Of a stretch of 64,000 nucleotides of DNA, positions 50,239 to 58,996 are shown piece by piece; position 1 is the stretch's first letter, and each line of letters opens with the position of its first letter. Made by a program: the position numbers and the translations under genes. Source of the DNA: Hymenobacter sp. H14-R3 (GTDB lineage: Bacteria; Bacteroidota; Bacteroidia; Cytophagales; Hymenobacteraceae); assembly GCF_030063445.1 (NCBI RefSeq), contig NZ_JASITD010000001.1, forward strand, positions 124,001 to 188,000, in the 5' to 3' direction. The notes beneath the pieces are model-generated. The model was not told the DNA's origin and searched no databases. It saw only the letters and a list, made by a program, of their open reading frames with translations.

Positions 50239-51354
50239 TTATTTCATCAGATTTGCAAAGAAAGGGGTCAACTCCTTCGCCATAGCGGCGTGGTCTTGCA
50301 CATCGGGGTGGCCGCCGCAGCCGTGCGGGGTCATGGGCTGAAAGAAATAAACGGCCACCGGCTTAGCAGCCGGGTACGAGGCATCGGTGGCCGTCTTTAT
50401 GGCGGTCAGGCAGTTTTGCAGCTTGATGCGGTTTTTGCCGTTGACCATGGGGCTACTCAGCAGCGCGATGCGCGCCTGTGGGTACTTGCTCTTCACTAGC
50501 CGCACGAATAGCGCGTAGTTATTTACGAAGGAGGCGCTGTCGAAGGGCAGGCGCGGCGTTTTACCATCGCCGTCGCTCAAGTCGTTAGTACCCAATGCAA
50601 TGCTTACTACGGCGGGCTTGTATTTGGTAAAGTCCCAGAGCTTCGGGTTATCCACCCGAAAATCAAATTTCTCATACACCTGCGGCATGGTGGGGCCGGC
50701 TTGGCTCCAGGTGCGGTACGCCCCAATGCCGCTCACGCTACTTAGTAAGTAGTTGACTTTCAAGCCTCGGGCCACGCGGGGGCCGTAGGCCTGGTAGGCG
50801 TTAGTCTGGTCGTGGTACTCGCCGGTGCCGCAGGGCACCTCCGAGGGGTCGGAGGCGGCTCCGCAGGTAATGCTGTTGCCAATAAACTCGATAAGCGGGC
50901 CGGTGGGCGCGGGCAAGGCCTTCAGCTTCGCGCCGGTTACTTTCTCGATATTGATGGGGCCGGTGCTAGCCTCGGTGGCTTTATAAATCCAGACCGTATG
51001 GCGGCCCGCCGCGGGGGCGGCAATGGTCAGCGGGGCGGCCGAGCTGCCCTCCACGCGCAGGCGCTTCTGGTACACGCCATCCAGTTCATACTGCAAGTAG
51101 CTATGGCCCTGCTTAGTAGGTAGATTGGCAAAAACCTGGCACTCGGTACCCTCAAAGCTGAAGCCAAAGTGCACGGCTGAGCTTATCAACTCCAGCTGCC
51201 CCGTGCTGGTGAGCTGGTAGCGGCCCAGGGGCTGCAAAGCATTTGCCGGTAAAGTATCAGTTGGGGGAGCGGCCACGCGGGCGGGGGCGCAGCCCAGGGC
51301 TACGCCGCAAGCGGCCAGCAACAGGTACCGGCTGGTAAATTTTGAATTCAACAT
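50239..51354 (-). CDS. SGNH/GDSL hydrolase lipoprotein, carbohydrate esterase CE2-like
   Basis: 371 residues from ATG 51354, with a lipobox-type signal peptide (LLLAACGVALGCAP; Cys at about 22). The N-terminal half (about 50-160) is a jelly-roll (GFSFEGTECQVFAN, YLQYELDGVYQKRLRV) and the second half is an SGNH domain with IEFIGNSITCGAA (nucleophile Ser), ALGTNDLSDG, and HPDVQDHAAMAKEL (catalytic Asp/His). This two-domain layout is that of acetylxylan or deacetylase CE2 enzymes. It removes acetyl groups from polysaccharides on the surface. Single gene, ends 107 bases past hrpB in convergent orientation. Confidence 0.87.
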   Translation of the reverse strand: MLNSKFTSRYLLLAACGVALGCAPARVAAPPTDTLPANALQPLGRYQLTSTGQLELISSAVHFGFSFEGTECQVFANLPTKQGHSYLQYELDGVYQKRLRVEGSSAAPLTIAAPAAGRHTVWIYKATEASTGPINIEKVTGAKLKALPAPTGPLIEFIGNSITCGAASDPSEVPCGTGEYHDQTNAYQAYGPRVARGLKVNYLLSSVSGIGAYRTWSQAGPTMPQVYEKFDFRVDNPKLWDFTKYKPAVVSIALGTNDLSDGDGKTPRLPFDSASFVNNYALFVRLVKSKYPQARIALLSSPMVNGKNRIKLQNCLTAIKTATDASYPAAKPVAVYFFQPMTPHGCGGHPDVQDHAAMAKELTPFFANLMK

Positions 51355-51552
51355 GCTTATTTTCAATATTTTATGCACTGCTTCTTACCACCGCCCCCTG
51401 CCAAATGTAACGCCTTGCGCCGGGCTGGGCCAAGCGGCCACGGGCCACGAAAAGACGCCCGAAAAAACCAGCCTTCGAAGCTCAGTCAAACAATCGCCCT
51501 ACCGGCCGCGTCTTGTCCCGTATAGTTTTCGTTTTCACCCCCTCCTGATTTT

Positions 51553-52386
51553 ATGACCAAGCATTGGTTTATTACCGGCGTTAGCACCGGCTTTGGCAAA
51601 CACCTGGCCGAGCTGGCCCTCGCCAAGGGCGACAAAGTAGCCGCTACATTCCGCCAGCAGGCCCAGGCCGACGAGTTCACTCAACAAGCTGGCGATATGG
51701 GCGTTGGCCTGGTAGCCGACGTGGCCGATGAGGCCGCCGTTAAACAAGCCGTGGCTGCTGCCATCCAGGCCCTCGGCTACCTCGACGTTATCGTCAACAA
51801 TGCTGGCTATGGCTCGATGGGGCCCATCGAAGAAGTGCTCGATGCCGAAGTGCAGCGCCAGTTCGACATCAACGTGTTTGGCCCGCTGCGAGTGCTGCGC
51901 GCCGTGCTGCCCCACCTGCGCGAGCGCAGAAGCGGCCACATCCTCAACATCACCAGCATTGGCGGGCTGCGCGCCTTCCCCGGCGTGGGCATCTACAACG
52001 GCTCCAAGTTTGCCCTCGAAGGCATTGGCGAGAGCCTGGCCGCGCAGGTGGGCCCGCTCGGCATCCACGTGACCAACGTGGAGCCCAGCGGCTTCCGCAC
52101 CGACTGGGCCGGCCGCTCGGCCACGTTCACCGAGCCCGCCATTGCCGATTACCGCGCCACGGCGGGCAAAAACATGGCTGATATCCAAGGGTATAGCGGC
52201 CAGCAGCCCGGCGACCCCGAGCGCGCCGCCCAGGCCATGTTCGACCTTGTGCGCATGGACAACCCGCCCCTGCACCTGCCCCTGGGCAAGGCGGCCGTGA
52301 AGGGCGCGCTGGCCAAATTTGCCGACATTACCAAGGAAGTGGAGCAGTACGCCCACATCGGCAACGGCGCCGACTTCCCGAGCTAG
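51553..52386 (+). CDS. Short-chain dehydrogenase/reductase (SDR)
   Basis: 277 residues of a classical-type SDR: ITGVSTGFGKHLAELALAKGD (TGxxxGxG at about 8-14), the NNAGYG motif near 85, catalytic Ser (ITSIGG), YNGSKFALEGIGE (Y-x-x-x-K) near 155, and NVEPSGFRTDW. It uses NAD(P)(H). Substrate is not determinable. Single gene with its own terminator at 52412. Confidence 0.92.
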   Translation: MTKHWFITGVSTGFGKHLAELALAKGDKVAATFRQQAQADEFTQQAGDMGVGLVADVADEAAVKQAVAAAIQALGYLDVIVNNAGYGSMGPIEEVLDAEVQRQFDINVFGPLRVLRAVLPHLRERRSGHILNITSIGGLRAFPGVGIYNGSKFALEGIGESLAAQVGPLGIHVTNVEPSGFRTDWAGRSATFTEPAIADYRATAGKNMADIQGYSGQQPGDPERAAQAMFDLVRMDNPPLHLPLGKAAVKGALAKFADITKEVEQYAHIGNGADFPS

Positions 52387-52411
52387 CTAAGCAGCTGATT
52401 TTAGGTTAAGT

Positions 52412-52446
52412 AGACCGTCCTGTCGTCGACAGGACGGTCTTTTTTA
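52412..52446 (+). terminator. Terminator of the SDR gene
   Basis: AGACCGTCCTGTC, three-base loop and its exact complement, then six T, 25 bases after the SDR stop. Confidence 0.94.
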
Positions 52447-52457
52447 ATTAGCGCCAA

Positions 52458-52498
52458 CGCACTCCGGTCCGCCGGCGAAGCCGGCCGACCGGAGTGCG
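52458..52498. repeat. GC-rich palindrome upstream of the FRG gene
   Basis: CGCACTCCGGTC at 52458-52469 and its complement, with a GCCGGC inner stem. It is right after the SDR terminator and 56 bases before the FRG start. It may be a member of another dispersed repeat family, but only one copy is in this window. Confidence 0.65.
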
Positions 52499-52553
52499 CA
52501 TGAACGATGCCTGCATATAGCCGCCACCCTACCCCCGGCCGTACCTTCACTTT

Positions 52554-53405
52554 ATGCCCACTGCTACCCCGCCCGCCGCCAACGACTTCGAAGCCCAGAG
52601 TTGGCAGCACCTGCAAGACCTACTGTTTCACGACACCTGGGATGCCCGCCTGGGGCGCTACCGCTCGCCGTTTGTATACCGCGGCATGCGCAGCTTTGGC
52701 TACACACTTAGCACCAGCTTGCAGCGGCTGGGTGGCCAGTATGCCACCCTGGAGCACCACTTGCTGCGCAATTTCCGCAAGTACGCCCGCGACACCACCA
52801 CCCCGCCCGGCGCCACCGTGTGGGACTGGCTGGCCCTGGCCCAGCACCACGGCCTGCCCACGCGCCTGCTCGACTGGACGTACTCGCCCTACGTGGCGCT
52901 GCACTTCGCCACCGACGACCTGCACGCTTACCACCAAGACGGCATTATCTGGGCCTTCAACTACGTGAAGGCTGCCGAGCACCTGCCCCCCGCCCTGCGC
53001 GATGCCCTGGCCACCGAAGGCTCCAACGTGTTCACTACCGAGCTGTTGGCCCCCACCGTGCCCAGCCTGAGCAGCCTGGGCAGCCTCCAGCCCGAGCCGT
53101 TTGTGCTCTTCCTGGAGCCGCCCTCGCTCGATGCGCGCATTGTGCACCAGTATGCGCTGTTCTCGCTCATGAGCACCCCCGATGCCACGCTGCACACCTG
53201 GTTGGCCCAGCGCCCCGAACTGTATTTCCGCATTCGCATTCCGGCCCGCCTCAAGTGGGAAGTGCGCGATAAGCTCGACCAGGCCAACATCACCGAGCGC
53301 GTACTCATGCCGGGGCTTGGCGGCCTCAGCAGCTGGTTGCACCGGCACTATTCGTCGGCGTTGGGCCGCTCCGCCACGGGCGAAAGCGCCGAACTGCCCG
53401 GTTAA
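52554..53405 (+). CDS. FRG domain protein
   Basis: 283 residues. The FRG domain is at about 10-230: SWQHLQDLLF, FVYRGMRSFGYTLSTSLQRLGG (Y-R-G), ALAQHHGLPTRLLDWTYSPYVALHFA (the highly conserved Q-H-x-G-L-P-T-R-L-L-D-W), and NARIVHQYALFSL-type motif. FRG proteins occur in phage-defence and toxin-related loci and look like RNA/nucleotide-acting modules; their activity is not known in general. No partner gene is seen. No signal peptide. The gene is in a stretch of mixed accessory genes. Confidence 0.85.
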   Translation: MPTATPPAANDFEAQSWQHLQDLLFHDTWDARLGRYRSPFVYRGMRSFGYTLSTSLQRLGGQYATLEHHLLRNFRKYARDTTTPPGATVWDWLALAQHHGLPTRLLDWTYSPYVALHFATDDLHAYHQDGIIWAFNYVKAAEHLPPALRDALATEGSNVFTTELLAPTVPSLSSLGSLQPEPFVLFLEPPSLDARIVHQYALFSLMSTPDATLHTWLAQRPELYFRIRIPARLKWEVRDKLDQANITERVLMPGLGGLSSWLHRHYSSALGRSATGESAELPG

Positions 53406-53664
53406 TTTCTTCCATTCGGTAGGCCCAGGTGTGCGTTCAGCGAGAATACTTGCGTGCTGAGCGATTCTTTTGGTGGCATTACAAGCATTTAATGTTAATT
53501 TTGTATTGTAAATGTTAAGCAGCTGATTGTCCGCTACCTGGATAAACAGCAACTCAACTGGCTCTGGCAGCGGCACTTGGTGCCGCGCTCGGGCCACCAG
53601 TATCGCACCGGGCTTACCCGGGCAAAAAGTTTGGTTTTCTTGTGGAAAAGGAACCTGTTGGAAA

Positions 53665-53696
53665 GGCTCGCCCCATTTGGGACGAGTCTTTTTTTT
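53665..53696 (+). terminator. Terminator after the FRG gene or an unrecognised RNA
   Basis: GGCTCGCCCCA with TTTGGGACGAGTC and eight T residues (imperfect stem CTCG-CCCA). It is 260 bases after the FRG stop. The space between (53406-53664) holds no convincing frame and could be a 3' UTR or a small RNA. Confidence 0.75.
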
Positions 53697-53699
53697 GGC

Positions 53700-53915
53700 C
53701 TAAAATCCAAGCGCCGCTACCTGAATAGGCAACGGCGCTTGGATTTTACAGGGTTTTGCGGGCCTGGCTAGTAACGCCCGCGGCCACGGGCCACGATGAG
53801 CGCGCGGGCCTCTTGGTCCGTGGCCGCGGGCGTGCACTATGCACGAGCTAAGCGTGAGGGAGCCGAGCACAACAAGCGGCAAAACGCGGCGGAGTAATAT
53901 ATTAAGAATCATCAT
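53700..53915 (-). CDS. Small His/Arg/Gly-rich lipoprotein candidate (possibly frameshifted)
   Basis: From ATG 53915 the first 26 residues are a clean lipoprotein signal (LPLVVLGSLTLSSC). The mature part is HARGHGPRGPRAHRGP, like short Hymenobacter-type lipoproteins. In the predicted frame it reads on through the terminator hairpin at 53701-53748; one base earlier or later the frame ends in GRGRY and a stop at 53768-53770, just before the hairpin. So a one-base shift may have lengthened it. Confidence 0.45.
   Translation of the reverse strand: MMILNILLRRVLPLVVLGSLTLSSCIVHARGHGPRGPRAHRGPWPRALLARPAKPCKIQAPLPIQVAALGF
53701..53748 (-). terminator. Perfect hairpin after the small lipoprotein
   Basis: TAAAATCCAAGCGCCG and its exact complement (16-base arms) with a 16-base loop and AT ends. 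Lies directly after the alternative stop of the small lipoprotein on the minus strand. Confidence 0.8.
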
Positions 53916-54032
53916 AATTTGATGAAGTGAAAGAAAAGAGGCGGTGCGCGCATGGTTATTAAATGCCCCGGCCCCGTAGAGCGATGGCGGGCTGGTCGAG
54001 ATATTTTGGCTCTCCGTCGTGATTCTACGCCG

Positions 54033-54040
54033 TATATTTG
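54033..54040 (+). promoter_or_regulatory. -7 box of guaB
   Basis: TATATTTG matches TAnnTTTG. A TTG (54006-54008) lies 24 bases upstream, slightly far from the ideal. The ATG is 39 bases downstream. Confidence 0.5.
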
Positions 54041-54078
54041 TCTGGCAATAAGGTTTTCTGCCTAAACCCCCTGTTGCT

Positions 54079-55557
54079 ATGGCCGACCACGCCGCCCCAA
54101 AAATCGTTTTCGAGGCCCTGACCTACGACGACGTACTGCTGCTACCCGCTTACTCGGAGGTGCTACCCCGCGACTGCGACCCTGGCACCCAGCTCACCCC
54201 CCGCATTCGGTTGCACCTGCCCCTCATCTCGGCCGCCATGGATACCGTGACCGAGGCCGACATGGCTATTGCGCTGGCCCAGGCCGGCGGCCTCGGCATT
54301 GTGCACAAGAATATGAGCATCCACAAGCAGGCCGAGCAGGTGCGCCGCGTTAAGCGTAGCGAGTCGGCCCTCATTCAGGACCCGTTCACGCTGCCGCCCA
54401 CCGCCACCCTGGCCGATGCCCGCCAACTGATGCGCAAGCACAACATTGGGGGCATTCCGGTAGTGGAGGCCGACCGCCGCCTGGTGGGCATTCTCACCAG
54501 CCGCGACCTGCGCTTCGAGAAGGATTTCAACGCGCCCGTTACCACCGTGATGGTGCCGCTCGACCGCCTCGTAACTGCCCCCGCGGGCATCGACCAGCAA
54601 GCGGCCGAAGACATGCTGCAAGACCGCAAGGTAGACAAGCTGCCCCTCGTGGATGCCGAGGGCCGCCTCACCGGCCTCATGACCTACAAGGACATTCGCA
54701 AGCGCCGCCGCTCGCCCCAGGCCAGCAAAGACAACCAAGGCCGCCTGCGCGTGGGGGCCGCCGTGGGCGTCACCGCCGACCTGCTTCAGCGCGTGGCCGC
54801 CCTCGTGGAGGCCGGCGTCGATATCATCAGCATCGATACCGCCCACGGCCACAGCAAGGGCGTACTCGACGCCGTGCGCATGCTGAAGCAAGCATACCCG
54901 AACCTCGATATTATGGCCGGCAACGTGGCTACCGCCGCCGGCGCCCGCGCCCTGGCCGACGCCGGGGCCGAGGTAGTGAAAGTAGGCGTGGGCCCCGGCT
55001 CCATCTGCACCACCCGCATTATTGCCGGCATCGGCGTGCCGCAGCTCTCGGCAGTGCTGGAGGCCGCGCGCGGCGTAGAAGGCACCGGTGCTACCGTGGT
55101 AGCCGATGGCGGCATCAAGTTTTCGGGCGACATCGTGAAGGCGCTGGCCGGTGGGGCCGCCGCCGTTATGGTAGGCTCGCTACTGGCGGGCACCGAGGAG
55201 TCGCCCGGTGAGCTCATTATCTACGAAGGCCGCAAGTACAAGACCTACCGCGGCATGGGCTCGGTAGAAGCCATGGAAGACGGCTCAAAAGACCGCTACT
55301 TCCAGGATGCCGAAGACGACGTAAAGAAGCTGGTGCCGGAGGGCATTGTGGGCCGCGTGCCCTTCAAGGGCAGCGTGAGCGAGGTGCTGTACCAGATGGC
55401 GGGCGGCCTGCGCGCCGGCATGGGCTACGTAGGGGCCCCCGACCTAGCGGCGCTGCAAGCGGCGCAGTTTGTGCGCATCACCGGGGCCGGCCTGCGCGAA
55501 AGCCATCCCCACGACGTGCAAATCACCCGCGAAGCGCCCAACTATTCGAGCCGCTAA
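54079..55557 (+). CDS. guaB: IMP dehydrogenase
   Basis: Catalyses IMP to XMP with NAD, the first committed step of GMP synthesis. 492 residues: [20 protein letters not shown] at the start, two CBS domains at about 95-210 ([41 protein letters not shown]), the catalytic loop [12 protein letters not shown] with Cys near 316, [13 protein letters not shown], and the flap region [10 protein letters not shown] (about 395). Complete and of normal length. Single gene with a promoter at 54033 and a palindrome downstream. Confidence 0.98.
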   Translation: MADHAAPKIVFEALTYDDVLLLPAYSEVLPRDCDPGTQLTPRIRLHLPLISAAMDTVTEADMAIALAQAGGLGIVHKNMSIHKQAEQVRRVKRSESALIQDPFTLPPTATLADARQLMRKHNIGGIPVVEADRRLVGILTSRDLRFEKDFNAPVTTVMVPLDRLVTAPAGIDQQAAEDMLQDRKVDKLPLVDAEGRLTGLMTYKDIRKRRRSPQASKDNQGRLRVGAAVGVTADLLQRVAALVEAGVDIISIDTAHGHSKGVLDAVRMLKQAYPNLDIMAGNVATAAGARALADAGAEVVKVGVGPGSICTTRIIAGIGVPQLSAVLEAARGVEGTGATVVADGGIKFSGDIVKALAGGAAAVMVGSLLAGTEESPGELIIYEGRKYKTYRGMGSVEAMEDGSKDRYFQDAEDDVKKLVPEGIVGRVPFKGSVSEVLYQMAGGLRAGMGYVGAPDLAALQAAQFVRITGAGLRESHPHDVQITREAPNYSSR

Positions 55558-55572
55558 TCCCCACCGCACGCG

Positions 55573-55626
55573 GTTGTCCCTCAGTTCTGAATAGCACTCA
55601 ACTACTATCCAGAACTGAGGGACAAC
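55573..55626. terminator. Long palindrome after guaB
   Basis: GTTGTCCCTCAGTTCTG and its exact complement (17-base arms) with a 20-base AT-rich loop, starting 15 bases after the guaB stop. No T run follows, so this may be a processing or terminator structure. Confidence 0.7.
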
Positions 55627-55676
55627 TGCTTAGGAGCCTTATTTAATGACTAAGCCGGACCTGGCAAGCTTCTGCG

Positions 55677-55684
55677 TAGTTTTG
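55677..55684 (+). promoter_or_regulatory. -7 box of the phosphatase gene
   Basis: TAGTTTTG matches TAnnTTTG, 80 bases before the ATG at 55765. No TTG at ideal distance. Confidence 0.4.
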
Positions 55685-55764
55685 TGCTTTGTCTTGGCTG
55701 GCCGGGGAGTGCGCATTGGGAAAGGAGGCCGCTTCGCATTGTTCTTGCCTTCGATTACCCTACT

Positions 55765-57870
55765 ATGCCCCTATTTCGCCACGCAGCTTGGCTGATTATC
55801 TTGGCGGCTGGCTGCTGGCTGGTGCTGCTGCTCGGCACGCTCAGCCAGGGCCACTCCGTTCTTGGCCTGCCGGCCAACTGGCCCCAGTGGCTGCTGCTGC
55901 TGGCGCAGGGTGGCTTTGCGGCCGGCGTGTTTCTCTACGCCCGCATGCAGCCCAAGCCCTTGGTGGGGCACGGCTTTCTGCCCCTGCTCAAGCGCTTGTT
56001 TTGGCGCGGGCTGGTGCTCACCATTTTGCTGGTGAGCGTGCAAGCCCTGGTGCAGCTGGCGGCCGCACGCAAGCTGCCGCTGCCCGGCAATGCCACGGCC
56101 GCGGCGGGCTATACCGTCAGCCTGGCGCTGTTTATCGTGCTGCTTGCCCAAATGCTCTACGTCTGGCGGGCGCTGGTGAGCTTTCGGGGTAGCGCGCGGC
56201 TGCAACGCGAATGGCTGGCGTTTGAGCTGCTGCTGGGCATGGTACTGCTATTGCAGCTATTTGCATGGCAAACGCCTGATTTTCTGCATATTGCCGTAAT
56301 TACCGGGCTGGGCCTTTTTGGGATATACCTGAGCGGGCACCAGCGCTGGGTGGCCTACCTAAGCCAGGGGCAAAAGGCACAGGCTATTATGCTGCAATTG
56401 AGCCTATTAGGCTTTTTAACAGTATTTTTACTCTACCTGCGTGGGGCCCAGGCCGACGCCGTTATCATCGCCCCGCCCACGCAGCAGGCCTTTCTGGTGC
56501 TTACGGCCTTTTTTGCGGTATTCTATGCCCTGGCGGGCTTGTTGGTCACGCTTTTCAATCTGCCCATTGCCGATGTGTATGAGCAGCGCCGGGCCGAGAT
56601 TCTGAGCTTGCAGCAGCTCAGCCAGATTATTCAGCGCGGCCAAACGGCTCCCGAAATCTACCAGGCGCTTTTCACCTCAGCCGTGCAAACCATCCGGGCC
56701 GATGCCGCCTTTCTCGATGCCCAGCTGCAACCCACCGAGCTGGTTAGCCCGCTGCCCGCCCCGCTGCTGCACGAGCTAACGCTTGCCGACCGGACCGCTC
56801 TGAAGGAGCAGCTAGTGACGCTGCTCTCAGAAAATCAGACCGAGCTCATTGATAATGACCTGGCGCGCTCGCAGCGCCTGCCCGGCCTCAGCCAGCCCTA
56901 CGGCTCCATGGCCATGCTGCCTCTGCGCAGCCTCACGCACGATTACGGCGTATTGGTGCTGCTCAAGAAAGAGCAGGCCGGTTTCGACCCCGAAGACCTG
57001 AGTATTCTGCACACCTTCACCACCCAAACCGTACTCAGCCTCGAAAACCTCCAACTGGCCCAGGAGGCGCGCGTCAGCCAGAGCGCACAGGATGAGCTGC
57101 GCATTGCGGCACTGGTGCAGGAGCGCCTCATTCCCAAGCACTTGCCTACCGACAACTGGTTTGAGATTGCCACCTACGCCCAGGCGGCCAAGGAGGTGGG
57201 CGGCGATTTCTACGACTTCCTGCACCTGCCGGGCCAGCAGTTGGCCGTGCTCATTGGCGATGTGTCGGGCAAGGGTGTGACGGCGGCCTTCCACACGGCC
57301 CAGATGAAGGGGATTTTTCACGCCCTCATGCAGCCCAATCCGCTGGCCAAGAAGGACCGCGACCGCTACCCCGACCCCCACCGCTTTATGGTGCTGGCCA
57401 ACGAGGCCCTCACCCACTGCCTGGAGCGCTCGTCGTTCATCACGGCCTCTTTTTATCTTATTGATTATGAGGCAGGTGGCTTCAGCTTTGCCCGCGCCGG
57501 GCACTGCCACACGCTCTACTATCACTCTATTAAAGAGGAAGTTAGCTATTTTCAGAGTGAGGGCCTGGGCCTGGGCATTTTGCGTAATGCCAGCTACGGC
57601 CGCCACGTAAAAAACCAGTTTTGGGACTACAACCCCGGCGACGTGATGGTGATTTACACCGATGGCATTCCGGAGGCGCGTGACGGCGACGGTAATGAGT
57701 ATGGCGAAGACCGCCTGGCCCGCATGCTGGGCGAGTCGTTTTACCAATCGGCGGAGGAAATAAACCAGCACATCCGCCGCGATGTGCAGGAATTTAGCAA
57801 GGGCCTGCCGCTGCACGACGACCAGACGCTGCTCGTCATCAAGTTCAAAGCCTCCCAACCCCAGGCCTAG
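55765..57870 (+). CDS. Membrane SpoIIE-type (PP2C) serine phosphatase with GAF domain
   Basis: 701 residues from ATG 55765. The N-terminal ~290 residues hold about seven TM helices (WLIILAAGCWLVLLLG, LLLLAQGGFAAGVFLYA, GLVLTILLVSVQALVQ, LFIVLLAQMLYVW and others). A GAF-like domain is at about 310-450 (PEIYQALFTSAVQTIRADAAFLD). The C-terminal SpoIIE phosphatase domain (about 480-700) has YAQAAKEVGGDFYDF, LAVLIGDVSGKGVTAAF, and VMVIYTDGIPEARDGDGNEYGEDRL, the metal ligands in the expected places. It should dephosphorylate the STAS protein next to it and switch a kinase on or off in response to an envelope signal. Confidence 0.9.
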   Translation: MPLFRHAAWLIILAAGCWLVLLLGTLSQGHSVLGLPANWPQWLLLLAQGGFAAGVFLYARMQPKPLVGHGFLPLLKRLFWRGLVLTILLVSVQALVQLAAARKLPLPGNATAAAGYTVSLALFIVLLAQMLYVWRALVSFRGSARLQREWLAFELLLGMVLLLQLFAWQTPDFLHIAVITGLGLFGIYLSGHQRWVAYLSQGQKAQAIMLQLSLLGFLTVFLLYLRGAQADAVIIAPPTQQAFLVLTAFFAVFYALAGLLVTLFNLPIADVYEQRRAEILSLQQLSQIIQRGQTAPEIYQALFTSAVQTIRADAAFLDAQLQPTELVSPLPAPLLHELTLADRTALKEQLVTLLSENQTELIDNDLARSQRLPGLSQPYGSMAMLPLRSLTHDYGVLVLLKKEQAGFDPEDLSILHTFTTQTVLSLENLQLAQEARVSQSAQDELRIAALVQERLIPKHLPTDNWFEIATYAQAAKEVGGDFYDFLHLPGQQLAVLIGDVSGKGVTAAFHTAQMKGIFHALMQPNPLAKKDRDRYPDPHRFMVLANEALTHCLERSSFITASFYLIDYEAGGFSFARAGHCHTLYYHSIKEEVSYFQSEGLGLGILRNASYGRHVKNQFWDYNPGDVMVIYTDGIPEARDGDGNEYGEDRLARMLGESFYQSAEEINQHIRRDVQEFSKGLPLHDDQTLLVIKFKASQPQA

Positions 57871-57891
57871 CTACCCCGTATGGGGCCTATT

Positions 57892-58221
57892 ATGAAAGTA
57901 ACCGCTCAACCCGCCGACACTACCCTCACCCTGCTCCTCGATGGGGAGCTGGACGCCTCTTCGGCCGTTGTGCTCGATACCGAGCTCAACAAGCCCGAGC
58001 TGCTCCATTATAAAAGAGTTCTTATTGATTGCCAAAAACTTAGCTACATCTCTTCTGCAGGCCTGGGCGTGTTTATCTCACATTTACAGCGCTTGCAGGA
58101 TGCCAAGGTAAAAATGGTTTTCTTCAATATGCAGGAAAAGGTATTCAACGTATTTGAAATCCTGGGCCTCGACTCGCTCATGACCATCGTAACTACCGAA
58201 CAGGAAGCCCAAACCGCCTAA
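57892..58221 (+). CDS. STAS-domain anti-anti-sigma factor-like protein
   Basis: 109 residues: TAQPADTTLTLLLDGELDASSAVVLDTELN, RVLIDCQKLSYISSAGLGVFISHLQRLQDAKVKMVFFNM. The SSAGLG motif gives the serine predicted to be phosphorylated by the HATPase partner and dephosphorylated by the phosphatase. Start ATG 57892 is used; 57880 also is ATG and in frame. 21 bases past the phosphatase gene and 111 bases upstream of the kinase start. Confidence 0.9.
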   Translation: MKVTAQPADTTLTLLLDGELDASSAVVLDTELNKPELLHYKRVLIDCQKLSYISSAGLGVFISHLQRLQDAKVKMVFFNMQEKVFNVFEILGLDSLMTIVTTEQEAQTA

Positions 58222-58332
58222 TTCAAGTGGACATTAGGAGTTATTAAGTTGAGAAAGGAAACTGCAGATGCCTCCGCATCCGTAGTTTCAATCCCCACTT
58301 TTTACTTCGTAAAGTCATCGTCTATCTCTCCC

Positions 58333-58752
58333 ATGCAAGACCAGATACGCATTAGCTGCTCGCGCCAGAACCTTCAGCAGGTTCGCGACTTCGTGCGTAG
58401 CTTTTTGCTGGCGGCCCACCGTAGCGAGCTGCTAGTGAATCAGGTAGTGCTGGCGGTGGATGAGGTGGTGGCCAATTTCATTATCCATGCCAACGGGGAG
58501 GACGCCAACCAGTTTCTGGACCTGCTGCTGGTACTGGCCGACCATCACCTCGACATCGAGATTGAGGACCACGGCAGCACCATCTTCCTGCCCCTGGGCA
58601 AAGTAGCCAACCCCGACCTGCGCGCCTACATTCAGCAGGGCCGCAAGGGCGGCATGGGCATGGCCCTGGTATCGCGCATTATGGACCAGGTGGAGTTTTT
58701 TGAGCGCAATTCGCACACCGTGTGCCACTTGAGAAAAACGCTTGCTTCCTGA
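58333..58752 (+). CDS. RsbW-like HATPase (anti-sigma-type serine kinase)
   Basis: 139 residues from ATG 58333: QVRDFVRSFLLAAHRSELLVNQVVLAVDEVVANFIIHANG has the N-box (N-F-I-I-H), LDIEIEDHGSTI the D-x-G, and GGMGMALVSRIMDQ the G-box. This is a histidine-kinase-like ATPase of the RsbW/SpoIIAB type. It completes a partner-switching module with the two genes before. No sigma factor is encoded nearby, so the output partner is unknown. A start further upstream (58249) gives an unlikely extension. Confidence 0.9.
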   Translation: MQDQIRISCSRQNLQQVRDFVRSFLLAAHRSELLVNQVVLAVDEVVANFIIHANGEDANQFLDLLLVLADHHLDIEIEDHGSTIFLPLGKVANPDLRAYIQQGRKGGMGMALVSRIMDQVEFFERNSHTVCHLRKTLAS

Positions 58753-58778
58753 GCTTTTGCCCACCACTTGCATCCGCC

Positions 58779-58816
58779 GCGGGCGGGCGGCCTGGCGGCC
58801 GTCCGCCCGCGCTTTT
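58779..58816 (+). terminator. Terminator of the partner-switching operon
   Basis: GCGGGCGGGCGGCC and its near complement GGCCGTCCGCCCGC with a four-base loop, then five T. It lies 27 bases past the HATPase stop. Confidence 0.85.
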
Positions 58817-58996
58817 TGAGGCCAGCCCCGCTTGGCAGGCCATTCCCAACGTGGAGCCTGGCTGCCAGCCTACTTCGGCCATCCGCCGGCTTCAGCGCTC
58901 AACCAGTCTTTTCTTCGTAAAATTGTACCAGCATTGTGCCTGAAGCGTTGCGTTTTGCCTTGCAACCTTAACTGGGCCGGTTCCTTCCTTTTCTCT

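Noticed and set aside
56827..57858. A 343-codon minus-strand frame
   Set aside because: Antisense shadow of the SpoIIE phosphatase domain.
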